From Cladobotryum mycophilum (Eukaryota; Ascomycota; Sordariomycetes; Hypocreales; Hypocreaceae): a DNA stretch of 64,000 bases. The translations under genes and the position numbers were made by a program. Where the stretch lies: contig JAVFKD010000016.1 in assembly GCA_036429605.1 (NCBI GenBank), forward strand, positions 1,736,001-1,800,000, in the 5' to 3' direction. Under the pieces are notes generated by a model, which saw nothing but the letters and a program-made list of their open reading frames with translations, did not search any database and was not told where the DNA came from. Shown here in pieces: positions 47,080-59,520 of the stretch. Each line of letters starts with the position of its first letter. The first letter of the stretch is position 1.

Positions 47080-49870
47080 ATGCTCGTCTCCATGCGCCTC
47101 GCCCTCTTGGGCCTGGCAGGTTTGGCAAGTCTAGGAGCTGCTGAGGATGTCATCACAGACGACTCTCACTTCTATGGACAATCACCCCCGGTGTATCCCT
47201 CTCGTACGTTGTACATCCTTCTCACCATCAATCCTTCTTAACAATGGACTGATTCTGAACATATGGGCAGCTGAGATGACTGGTACCGATAATTGGGCTG
47301 CTGCATATCAAAAAGCAAAGGCTCTGGTCGGTAAAATGACACTCGAAGAAAAGGTAAGAAGCAGACAAAAAGGAATAAAACTGGCATGTGTAGAACTGCG
47401 AGGTTAACATGTAGCTTCAACCACGCAGGTGAACCTGACATCGGGTGATACCGTATCGAATGGCTGCTCCGGCAATGTCCCAGCCATTGGGCGTCTAGGC
47501 TTCCCCGGAATGTGCTTGAGCGATGCTGGAAACGGTCTTCGCAACACCGACTTTGTCAGTTCGTTTCCATCCGGCATCCATATCGGTGCTAGGTAAGAGA
47601 CTCTCTACACGATGTTGAGACTTGTGGGTTTAACACATCGCATAGCTGGAACAAGGCTCTGGCTTTGAAGAGGGGTGCTGCCATGGGCGCCGAGTTCAAG
47701 AAGAAAGGCGTCAACGTGCTGCTAGGTCCTGTTGTTGGTCCCGCCTGGCGAGTTGTCCGCGGTGGCAGAAACTGGGAGGGTATATCTGTTGATCCCTACT
47801 TATCCGGCGCTCTCGTTGCCGAGACTGTGATTGGTATTCAGGGCCAAGGTGTTATCACGAGCACAAAGGTAATATCACACATGACGGCATAGGCGTCCGT
47901 CAAGTTCCCTGCTAACTCTTTCCAACTAGCATTACATTGCAAATGAGCAGGAAACAAACAGAATGCCGGATAAAAATATCACATCTGTATCCTCCAACGT
48001 TGACGACAAGACTATGCACGAAGTGTACCTCTGGTAAGTATTCCTTTATCCGAGTTTCGTATCCTTGCACTTCTAATCCACTTTTTTATAGGCCATTTCA
48101 GGATGCAGTCAAGGCAGGCTCTGGGAACATCATGTGCTCCTACCAGCGCATCAATAACTCATATGGTTGTGCAAACAGCAAAACTCTGAATGGATTACTC
48201 AAGACGGAGCTCGGCTTTCAGGTATGTCAATTGTTAGTTTCTCTTCAGGATCGAGATCTAATAGCAAGGAACAGGGCTTTGTTGTTTCCGACTGGTCAGC
48301 CCAGCATGCTGGTGTGGCAACTGCAGAGGCTGGTTTAGACATGGCCATGCCTAATGGATATCAGTATTGGAGTGGTGAACTCGTCAAGGCTGTCAAAAAT
48401 GGCACATTACCCGAGTCTCGCGTTACTGATATGGCCATCAGGTAAGAGCCGCCCTTTACATGCTCATACATGTATTAACAAGATGATAGAATCGTGGCAT
48501 CGTGGTATCAATTCAACCAAGATTCAGACTTTCCGAAGCCTGGCGTGGGGATGCCCTCTAGTGTTCTGGACCCCCACGAAATTGTTGATGGGCGAGATCC
48601 TGCTGCCCGACCAGCGATTCTTGATGGTGCCATCGAGGGTCATGTTCTTGTCAAAAACACCAAAAACACCCTGCCCTTAAAGTCTCCTCGAATGCTGTCC
48701 ATCTTCGGCTACTCTGCCACATCGCCCAGTTTTTTCTCGCCATCCTCGGATCAGATTTACGGACTGACCTGGATAGTCGGCGCAGAGTCTACCAACCCTT
48801 TTGATTTCGTGTCTGCCTATATTGGGGCAAAGGAGTTTCGTCCAGCCATAGGTATCAACGGCACACTCTTTGGTGGCTGTGGATCTGGTGCTACAACTCC
48901 CGCCTTGGCAATCGCCCCTTTTGAGGCTCTGAAGATGAGGGCAGCTCAGGATGGCACAGCTATGTTTAATGACTTTGTTACGACCAAGCCATCTGTTGAT
49001 CCCAGTACTGATGCATGCATCGTCTTTGGCAACGCATGGGGATGCGAGGGATACGACCGTCCTAACCTTTGGGATAACTACACGGACAGCCTGGTTAATT
49101 CTGTTGCGGATACATGCAGCAAGACGATTGTTGTTCTTCACAATGCGGGGCCTCGACTTGTTGACGGTTTCGTCGACCATCCCAATGTTACGGCTATCAT
49201 CTTTGCGCACCTGCCTGGAGAGCAGAGTGGGCCGGCGCTCGTTTCCCTTCTCTACGGAGAATCGAATCCCTCTGGGAAGTTGACTTATACAGTTGCGAAG
49301 AATGAGTCTGACTATGGCAAAGTCCTCGATCCTGATCTTCCAGAGGACAAGTACAAGTATTTCCCTCAGTCGGACTTTGACGAAGGGGTATATCTCGACT
49401 ACCGCTATTTTGATCAAAAGAACATCACGCCCCGGTACGAGTTTGGATTTGGTTTGAGCTACACTACATTCAACTTTTCCAGCATTGCCGTTAACCGAGT
49501 TGCTGCGTCCAACATTCACGAATGGCCAACTGGTCCCATTGTCAGTGGTGGGCAGGCCGACTTATGGGACCCCATCGCCAGCGTCTACTTTCATGTTCAA
49601 AACACAGGTCAGGTTGCGGGAGCCGAAGTAGCACAACTCTACGTTGGCATCCCTGGTGCTCCAGTGAAGCAGCTCCGAGGATTTGAGAAGGCATCATTGG
49701 TACCAGGCCAAGCAACAGCCATAACACTTACTCTTACAAGGAGGGATCTGAGTGTTTGGAATGTTGAAGCTCAGAAGTGGCAGCTTCAAGGCGGCGACTA
49801 TAAGATCTATGTTGGAAATAGCAGCAGGAAGTTGCCTCTTGAGGGAGTCTTGAGTCTCTCGGTGCAGTAA
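47080..49870 (+). CDS. Secreted GH3 beta-glucosidase
   Basis: Exons 47080..47203, 47271..47353, 47429..47592, 47646..47868, 47930..48033, 48092..48221, 48275..48441 and 48490..49870 encode 791 residues. A signal peptide is clear (MLVSMRLALLGLAGLASLGA). The GH3 N-terminal barrel shows KMTLEEKVNLTSG, LGFPGMCLSDAGNGLR, RGGRNWEGISVDPYL and the nucleophile Asp in GFVVSDWSAQHAG. The C-terminal alpha/beta domain has GNAWGCEGYDRPNLW, whose Glu is a candidate acid/base, and the protein ends with a fibronectin-III-like domain (YEFGFGLSYTTF, then VAGAEVAQLYVG and LRGFEKASLVPGQ). Several NxS/T sites suggest glycosylation. It likely hydrolyses cellobiose and other beta-glucosides outside the cell. All eight exons join in phase. 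Confidence 0.95.
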
Positions 49871-51066
49871 ACTCGGATTTGCTTTATATTACCGATAATG
49901 ATAATGAGGGAATGGATCTTGGTTGGAAGTCATTCATTCTAGGATATACTGGCTACACTTGATAAGTAGAATCAAGATTTTTCGAGCCTAAAGGCAACGA
50001 ATCATATCATGGTTATACTAATGGTCATTGATTCCCATGCAAACACATATACTATCCATTTTCTCGAATGCTAAGGTCATCATACGTGACACCGGTGATG
50101 GTTTCCCCTCCATAGCATCAGCGAATTATAGACCTCACTCAAGCAGTTCCGAACAAAGCGGTCACAATAATACACTGCAAATGATTAGTTATCAAGGCGT
50201 ACCATCAAAAAGCCTGTAAGCATTTCAGAGAAACGAATGAAGTCGGGCCTCCCTTTTTTTCTTGCTTAAAAATAGTGGCGCAGCCGTCCAGCGCCCGCGC
50301 TTGTTCAAGACGACAGGAGAGGAAGAGGCGGTGGACATTTTCGTGCGGGCAGAAAGGTGAGGCAGGCAGACAGGCCATCAAAATACAGGGAGTTGTCGAG
50401 AGGATGGTGAGCGAGTCATTTATGGTTTCTTTATGTGATGGTAAGAGGTGTGGCTTCAGGTATAGCTTGTCTGGGAAGTGGTCTTGTGATGTTGTATGTT
50501 ATTGGTGATGATATGTAAGGGGAGGGGGTGGATGTCTTGTAGGCAATGGTGAGTCGAGAAGTGCTATCGGCTGCTCTATTTATACTGTGTGTATATACTT
50601 AAATACAACCTGAACAAGAAATGATGTGGTCAGAGATATGTAAGGGGGAGGGGGGTGTTTAACAGTGATTCGAGTTGGGAAAGCTTTTGTTGGCGGTGAG
50701 ATGGGAGGGCTTGGGGAAGACGGAAGATGTCTCCTCAGTTGTTCCTTTTGAGGATTGGGGGGGGGTGTTGTATTCAAAGTCGAGTATGGGGGCTAGTTGT
50801 GTTGAGAACGTCTCTTATTCTTCTATGCTCTTTTGAAGTTCTTTGTGAATATAGAGGACCTTGGGCATGATGTGACGGGACGAATAGCACTGCTTTGATG
50901 GGTGGATTCAGGTCATGACTTGAATCTCAATGTCCCCTTTCCCTCCTCCCCTATATGAAAGATTGACGTACCTATGTGATTCACGACCATGAAGTTTAGG
51001 CATATTGCTACAAGTTCCAGGCCAGGGAGGGGAGGTGTTTCTTTTGTGAGAACGCTTGACCCCTCG

Positions 51067-51087
51067 TCTCTCTCTCTCTCTCTCTCT
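51067..51087. repeat. TC microsatellite followed by TG-rich run
   Basis: About ten TC units, then TGTA/TG repeats to about 51106. Confidence 0.95.
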
Positions 51088-51707
51088 GTATGTGTATGTG
51101 TGTGTGTCTCTGTGCCACTCCTTCGTTCTTCTCACGTCTACATACCTATAACTCTCCGTTAACCCCCCTCCCTCCTCCTCATGACCCAATTTCCCAGGTC
51201 TGAAGAGTCCTCCTCGTCATCAAATCCCCATAGCCTTGTTGTATGAGAAAGAAAGAAAGAAAAAAAGCCCCAGCTTAGTTCAAACAACAAGTTTCAGCTG
51301 TAACCCCATCTAAAGACGGAATAGCCAGTATACAATAGTACAAAATGCTACCGCAGCTTTCTTCATCATTTTTTTTTTTTTAGTTTGGACACGCTTTTTT
51401 TGCTACCACTTTTCCGAGATCCCTACCTTGTGGCATGGCTCCCCCGGGATCGTTATCCCGTGGGGGAGTTGTTGTCGTCGTATAAGACATTCTGTTGTTT
51501 GGGATAGGTGTGTAGGTCTCCGGGTCACATTCCACTCGAATTAGCCGAATGTATTCAAATTCAATGTATCCCAACTGTCTCATTAGTCTTCTACAACGAA
51601 AAGGGAAAGGAAAAAAAGGTTGTGAACGTTGCCCGGGGGTTGCCGTTCTACATCCAGATCATTGCATCAAAATCTCGTTCAGCCGTTTCCAAAGTCCGGA
51701 TACAGTG

Positions 51708-51710
<3 letters not shown>

Positions 51711-51750
<40 letters not shown>
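51711..51750. repeat. CT microsatellite, 20 units
   Basis: Forty bases of uninterrupted CT repeat, the longest dinucleotide repeat in the window. Confidence 0.98.
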
Positions 51751-51753
<3 letters not shown>

Positions 51754-52837
51754 ACCCAAGACTCTATCCTATAACCACTATTGGAATCAACGCATGGTCA
51801 TCTCATCCCATTATTCCGTCCAAGTCCACACCCCCTCCCTATAAGCGAGAAAACACCCTCCTTCTTTTCTAGATAAGATGGTAGACATCCGTGTACTCGG
51901 CACACCAGAGTGGAACTCGTCTGCTCATACAATAAAACATGAGCTGCGTTTAGACACAGACGCTATTATAGGCGTTACACTATTCAGTCCCTTTGGAAAG
52001 CAAATGACTCGTTCCTATACTACGCTTCCTCAAGTCCTCTTCACAAAAAACCAGTGGATCAATAAGCAAGTAGGCAGAGCCTCAACGAGCTCCCGAATCG
52101 GTCCACTGCATACGCGCACCCTCCTCAGCTCACTGGGGCGATGGGGGGGCAAGGGGGGCAGGGCTACAGGGTAAGCATCCGTCCGGCTCTCGGGGAGGGA
52201 GGAGAATCTACCTTGATTCATTCGTCTTTTTCTTTTTTTTCCTTTTTCCTTCTTCTCTTTTTTTTTGACATGGACCACGCCCTTTGGACGTAATCGCCTG
52301 CTCCATTGGGCACCAATCGGACCTCCCAATGATCTACAAGGTAATCGTACGATGGAGACCCCTCCCCCCTTCTTTCTTCCCTTTGGCCCCCGAAACAATC
52401 CAAGACACTCCAATTAGTGATCGATATTGATCATTTATCGGCACATACTCTGTTGGTCTTGGTGTCGATCCCCTTCTCTCTCTCATTCCGCTCTCCTCTC
52501 CTTCGCAGCGAGACCCGAGAAAAGAACGCCCTCTCTCTCTCCTCCCCTCCCCCTCCCTGTTCGTGGCCTTTCCTATCGCCGCCTACCGTGAAACACGGCA
52601 ATTCCCATTCGCTTGAAGGTGACGAGTAAGAAATAAAAGAAGAAAGATGGTGAGATCCGAGTAAGGCAGAGTGAGAACAGAGAACAGAGAGAGAGTGGGA
52701 AATGGTCTGAGCCACATGTCCGCAGCAAACAAAAAAGAGAAAGATGATTAAAGACACGAGATAGGAGGATTCCCGTTCATGTTTTTGTTCACGACTCAAC
52801 ACCGAACCGTCAGTTTGCTCTGCCTGATTAATGCTTA

Positions 52838-52860
52838 CCTTGCCTTGCCTTGCCTTGCCT
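52838..52860. repeat. Tandem CCTTG repeat
   Basis: Four CCTTG units in pyrimidine-rich intergenic DNA. Related CTTACCTTGCC words also occur near 15385. Confidence 0.9.
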
Positions 52861-52980
52861 CACCTGCTACAAAGGGGGGACCACTCACACCCCGACACTG
52901 CCTCTTCCATCGTTTCTTGGTATATAAGAAATAAAATAAAAACGGGAAAAGAAAAAGAAAAAGGACCCCTGCCAGCTAAA

Positions 52981-53000
52981 CACACACACACACACACACA
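52981..53000. repeat. CA microsatellite, 10 units
   Basis: Twenty bases of uninterrupted CA repeat. Confidence 0.97.
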
Positions 53001-53590
53001 CTCACCCCAAAAAACCGTTGGACGATCGTGATCGTAGATCTTCCCAGAGTAATCAAGTCCACTACCACCAACCATCACCGCCGTCGCAAAAAAAACAAAA
53101 CAAAGAAAAAAAAATACCAAAACCCAAAAGCCAAGCAGGAAAGAAATAAAAAGAAAAAAGAAGAGGCAAAAGAAAGAAGGAAAAAAAAAACATCCACCTA
53201 CCCCTTTGCAGCAATAATTATTCATTTTTAGGCCCCCATTTCGACACCGTTGCCCATAAAAAAGAATAATAATCCAAGGAATCCTTCAGAACTTTCTCTT
53301 TGCCACACACCCATTTGTTTAGCTCTCCAGGGTGTCAAAAAAAAAGCACCAGCCCATCCAGCAACAGTATTTTGTATGTGGTGACTGGCCGGTGGTTTTC
53401 TTGACACCCACCCCCCACCTTTGGCTCCTGTCCCACACACACCCTCTCCTCTAAAAATGAAATCTTGGGCTGGTACTGGGCGCGGCGGTGCGTGATCTTC
53501 AGATCCCTGGCCCAGCCATCGGCATCCCCGATTTCAAGGGGAGGGGAGGGGGGAAGCACTTCCGATAGCGACAAGCGAATAGAACAAGAG

Positions 53591-53610
53591 ACGACGACGA
53601 CGACGACGAC
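53591..53610. repeat. ACG trinucleotide repeat
   Basis: Between six and seven ACG units in intergenic DNA. Confidence 0.95.
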
Positions 53611-56600
53611 ACAGACTCTCTCTCTCTCTGCATTAGGGGCGAAGCTCGCACGGTCCATGAGAGAAGACGAGAGAAAGTCAAGTCAAGCAATCGAGGGGGA
53701 AAAGGGAAAGGAGTCAAACAACTGCAAGAGCTTGGGGATGGGATGAGATTCGATGCGGGAGAACCGAATACTTTGTCCGGATCAACTCTAGCATGACCAA
53801 TCTGGCGATCTCTAGATTCGCGAAGCATTTTTGTTCATCTCTCTCTCTCTCCCTATCTCCATCTCTATCTCATTCCTTTCATGTCTCGGATGTTCCACCG
53901 CACCATCCTCCGAACCCGGGTCCCCGGCCCCTCATCTGGGTACAATTTTCTTTCATCATCTTCTAATGAAACCCCATCCTTTTCTCTCTCGCCAGTTTGG
54001 TATGAGAAATGGGGATTGTCAAAGCGGTAAGCTTAGGACTTGTTTTGTTTAGACAACGCCGCAACGGAGAGGCTTGGCTTTTGGGCTTTGGGGGTTGAAT
54101 GGGAAGGACGGCATCTTCCGCATCCACATTTGTCCTCGTCCTACGGAGTAGAGGGAGCCAAAAGTCTCGTGAACAACTTTACTTTTGTAATAAACTATTT
54201 TCAAAGTTTATCCGTCCGGGGGGAGGGGGGATCAGGAGGAGGAGCATTGACCCAAAAAAGGCCTGCTAGGGAGAGCAGTATTTCGGACATGATTCCTGAT
54301 CCAATCTTTCCCAAGATGGTACATTGTCAGAATGGGGCTCTAATTACCATTCTCGTCCCCCCAGCCTCACGTAAGATACTTCCCAAAATGACAAGAGACA
54401 GGACACTTCAGGAAGCACCGCGGCGGCGCAACTCTCCGCCCCTTGTTGACACGAACAACCCAAAAAAAATTCCTGGGGAGGGTGGTGAGAGGAGGAGGGG
54501 GAAAGGGTGCCCAAAGCACAAGCCGTATCTCGTCCAAATCGATGAGATGTGACCATGGCAATGCCAGATGAGACCAAAAACCGTTGCAGCCGATGTAATG
54601 GGGCTTCGCGCGTAAGGAAGCCGGCAGTTAAACACCCTTGGGGCGTTGGGGTTACGGCCAGAAGCCCGAAACAAAAACAAAAAAAAATGATGATGAAAAT
54701 GTGACAGATGATCTAGTAAACGGGGAAACGCTACCTCTTCTGCATAGGCAGCATGAATGAAGCCTCCCCAACTATTGCTCATATAGGTGGAACATTTGAA
54801 CAGGGGGTTTACTCTGTAGAGAAAGGAATAGACTGGACGAAGAAAGAGGAGTAGAGAGAAAAAAAACCGTCTGCTCAGCTCAGCTCTCAATGCATTGCCT
54901 TGTTCTGGTAAAATTCCCTGCTTGATGGATTACGGTCTGCTCATCATGACTGGTTCGCGGAGTATGCCGTCTCGCTTCCGTCAGCAGTAGCAGGTAATAG
55001 CAAGCATGACTGAAGATGATGCGCATAATTCCGATTCCGATGCTGATAATCAAGTCATGATGACTTGATGCCGAAATAGCCAGCCCGCCCGCCTGCCAGG
55101 CAAACCAAGACTTCCTAAAACCAAAACACCCGTTGTAATTTTCTGGTCACGAGCCAAGGGGAGGGGGAAAACACCAGGCTGAGCTACTAACTTCTTTGCT
55201 GTATCACTTGAGTTGCGGCGTGTGATGCGCTGGCAGATGAAAAGAAACCTGAGAGAGAAAAAAGGGGGAGGGGTGCGTGTCAAGGGCAAGCCCAGTCGGG
55301 CCGGGACGGTCCAGACATCATCTAACCGGCACTTCATGTTGCTGCATCTCTCTCTCTCTCTCTTTTTTATTGATACGTTTCGTTTTGTCTGGGATAGCTC
55401 AACGGCCCATGTGCTAGATAACCACGGTTGCAATGGTATTTGAGTTTTTCGTGAGATTGCGATCGCGATCAAGTATGTCGTTTGTCGTTGAAAGGAAAAG
55501 CGTCATGTCAAAGCGGGCACGGCTGAAAACTCCCTTTGAGACGCTATCATTCCAAAGTTCCAACGGCTAGCCTCCTTTGCCTGTCTTCTCCTTGTTGTTG
55601 GCCGTTGAACGGTGACATGCCTTTTTGGAGCCATCTCAGGTTCGAGGACATGCTCGCAAAAAAAAACCACTCCCCTCTCAGGGTTCTGACATGGTTCAAT
55701 GAGAGACACCCTCTAGCCCGAAGCAAAAATGAACCTAGAGATTCATGACCAAATCGAAGCAACTTAGTCCGTATAGATATATATGAACACGTCATGAATA
55801 CCACCAAACAGAACGGAACCTTGTTGTGGACTTTCCGCCTCCGATCTAGCGTCGAGGGAAGCCTAAAGACGTTGAGATGCAAAACCTCCCGTCGAGCCGC
55901 CTGTAGCCTTTGAATCACCCTCGTCTTCACCAGCCCTGTGCGCTTTTCTCTTCTCTTTCCTCTCTCTCCTTTCGTTCCTGGAATATGATTGCTGCGTGGA
56001 AAGCGTGGCGGAGAATTCAAGCCCGGCAAGGTATAGGTATGCTGCACGATGCCCATAACGATTGATTGATTGATTAGTTCTCCCCTTGTTCGCCCCCCTC
56101 ATTTGTGATGTCCGGGAACCAGTTGCATACGCGCTGCATGAAGACATGGAGTTTGCCCGTCAATGGACGCCTCAAAATCTCCAAACTAAGTAACTGCAAA
56201 TGACCATGCATACTCGCACGCCCCCCCCTTCTCCTCTCCTCAATCTTTTCTCCAAAATGGCAATTTACTTTTATGCAAATCTATGCAAGGCATTTGCGCA
56301 AGGGACCTGTCACTTTCGCACCCATCGTCGGCCAACTCACAGGCAAGCGCGGTTAAGGAAGACGACCGAGGAGGAGGGGGGCCCTGGAATCTGTTACTCC
56401 GTAGCTGTTGACTGACCTCTTCAAGGATCTGGTGCCGATTCCCTGCGCCGTCGTCTGCAGGACACTGCACTTCTCCGCTTCGAGTTGGTCACTTGTAGCC
56501 GCGTTCAAAGCCAGGTCTACACCGGCCCAGCTTAGTGTGTGCGCAAGTAGGTACATTGTTCGAAAGCTTGCATGTACAAGTCTGGACAAATCTCTTTTGC

Positions 56601-59475
56601 TGCCCTTGCCCTGGCCGACCAAGCGAGATCTTTTTCGTCCCTTCGCACGCGATCTAGGCACGATTGTACTTTCCGTAGTTCTAACCCTGAATAGTTGACC
56701 CTGGGACGCGGGTTCACTCGGGAAGCAGGGTTGGTGGCCCTCCCAGTTAGAAGTAATACCCTCCTGTGTCAAGAACAGGTGTACGGGTGAAAGGAAATTG
56801 AGAGAGAAACAGGTCACCGTCTATCCTTTTCTCCGTCCCTGGCATGGGGCTGGCCGGTTGCCTCCTCCCCCATTGTCCGTTTGGTCGGAACCCTGGAAAT
56901 AGGTTTTCTTTTTGCCGCCTTGAGATGGCCCAACATTCTTCGGTGGTGTCTGAGATTGATGAAACTACAAAGTAAGCGCAATCAGGTAGACACCGTAAAA
57001 GCAACTCATCGACAGAGGATGGAGAACTAACACTTGCAGGTGGATGTCTGAGTCAGCCAGACTACAAAGAATAGATTTGTACCTTGGATGTCGCGCAATG
57101 TCCTCCAGCACGAGCATATGCAAATACAAATATATACCTATACATACGCACCCCCCAAGCAATAGTTATGCATCCACACTCAGGAAAACAAGGTCCCCGG
57201 TGAGCCGGCCTAGCATCTGCTAGCAGTCGACGATTAGCAGACCCGCCAGATAAGGTGGGGAATGAAATAAAGATGGTGGAGAAGAAAATGAATTAACAGT
57301 CAAGGAGGACGCGGCGTCATCGCGCCCGAAGCAAAGAAAGAATTTCCGAAGACAGCGGAGCGTGGTTGGCTCGGCTCCCCAGCGCCGTTTAGACCCTGTT
57401 GGAGCTTTTTACTGGTGGGTTTCACAGGAGAGAAGGTTGATCAGGGACCGAAACAAACCACAGGGACGGAATTTTGACTCAGGTCCCTACAGGGGAGACG
57501 ACTCAGAAGAGTGGGAACTGATACACTCTCGTATATGAGGGTAAATACGACAAAATGTTCGCAGAGAAAGGGGAGCCTATCCGACATCAGTGCCGAGCCA
57601 CATCGTAACATCGTCGGTCGGGGCTTTTTTTATTATGATTTCGCGCTCAGTCCAGTTGGCACGGTAAGGCTGAGAGAAACGGCGGGTGGCCGGCCACAGA
57701 TCCCCGGCGTGCACACCGGTTGTCTCAGAGGCGATTGGAACCAGTGCTTATGTTTAGTATTCAACAAGACCAGAAACCAAGAAAACAAGAGGAGGGGAGG
57801 GCAGAGACAAGACTCGCTTCATACACTCCACATTTCTTTCAAGATCATCATCATCGCCGATGCTAATCGGAGTCCGAATGTCTCTCCAGCGTGCTGACCC
57901 CTCATGTGGTTCTCTATTTTTTTTTTGTCTCTCCTCGCTCCTCGACAGTGGCGTCAAAGTTAATGGTGACACTCCAACAAGCTGTGGTTCATTGCAAATA
58001 ATTGACGGCTGATGTTTATCATTGAAAGCCGCTGTGGGTCGATGACCTCCCGCTGATCTAGGTTCATCTCAAGGCCAACTATTCCAAGCAGCTCTTGTAT
58101 CTCGACCATCCGAGGAACTTAGGTATCCCCCCAAGTAGCAGTGACCCAGTACCGATACGGTCTAAGCAATGGCTTCATCATTTGTCCCCCGCGTATGGTG
58201 GTTGATTCTCGCGCTTGGGTCCGAGAAGAAGAAATTTTCATTTGTTTGCTCCCCTTCTTCTCAACGATGGAACGCTCAGTCTCCACAACAATAAAAGTGT
58301 ATCGACATGGGGATCGATCAAAGAGTCGGAGATGGCGTCGATGAACCCGGTTCTCCCACGCGAAACACAGCGCCAGCCGCAGTCAACGGCGCCATTTCTG
58401 CCTCCTTAATAAGCGGCTGAGAGCGAATTGGTATGTCACCGCAAGATGCTCAAACGTTATCCTTATTACTAGCAAAGCAAAACAGGTACCTGCTCTTTGC
58501 CAATGAAAAGCAACGACGTACATATTTTGTCTCGAATATGCATAAGACATGCGCCCGCAAATTGGACGTATGGGGTTGATTCAATGTTGCACAGGACTGA
58601 CTGACTATAGCCAGATCAAGTCTGGAGAGAGGAAGCCAGTTGCCAGCCAACAAGACGGAGGATATGGGAAGAACTAATTGCGATTGCGTGTAGACTTTCT
58701 CTGCGGCAGCAGCGGTTGATTAACCTTGGAGGCCGTCCAAAAGTAGGAACACTTGCTCCGGGAACGGTTTATGTGGCGTCGTTGTGCTTGATGTAACCTG
58801 CGTCCCATCGCCATCGTAAATCTCGCAGCGTCTCCGCAATGCCCAAACACTCCCGCTGTGATTCGGTGCAGCTCGCATTCGTGTCAAGTGCTGTTGGAGG
58901 ACATGGGGGCTGGGCTGATCAATTGGCTGATGACGGTGTGCCGGTCATCGCCTCACCAGGTTATGAATTCCCCCGCGGCAAAACTTGGTGAATGAGAGTT
59001 TGGCCACTCACTCACAACTCCCAGATCCATTCATAGAATAGCTCCCATCGTTTTTCTTCTTCTCCTTTTCTTTTTTCCTTTTTTCGTCCTCCGCCCCCAA
59101 TCATATAGAGGGCTGCACGGTTCCCAACAGTCTGTCACTGCTCCCGTCGCGTGCCAACCTCGTGGCTCCATCTATCCGTAACAACCAACAATCCCCACAA
59201 TTGATGGCTGAAAAGAATATCAGGACATAACTGACAATAACTCCTCGGCAACATACCGAATCTCAAGATGACATCCGTGAATACCCGCCCGAGAATAACA
59301 GAACCCGATATAGGAACAACCAATTCCCATGTCCTTAATATGTCGAATTGGGACATTGTAGGAGTATTGCCTGGCAATGATACAAGTCCTTGTAGAGGGC
59401 GCAGTCGGATTTCACACACCTCGGATCATTAATGATAGGTCATCCATCTTGCCAGCCTTTTGGCAAATAGCGTTG

Positions 59476-59520
59476 GCAAGGCAATCTATTGCTAGCAAGG
59501 CAATCTATTGCTAGCAAGGG
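59476..59520. repeat. Two perfect 19-bp tandem copies plus a partial third
   Basis: The unit GCAAGGCAATCTATTGCTA occurs at 59476-59494 and 59495-59513, followed by GCAAGGG. Each unit contains the imperfect inverted pair GCAA/TTGC, so each copy could fold or bind a dimeric protein. Confidence 0.95.

Noticed and set aside
54040..54552. 170-codon plus-strand frame in the gene-free region
   Set aside because: No domain and no promoter or splice context; composition follows surrounding G-rich DNA.
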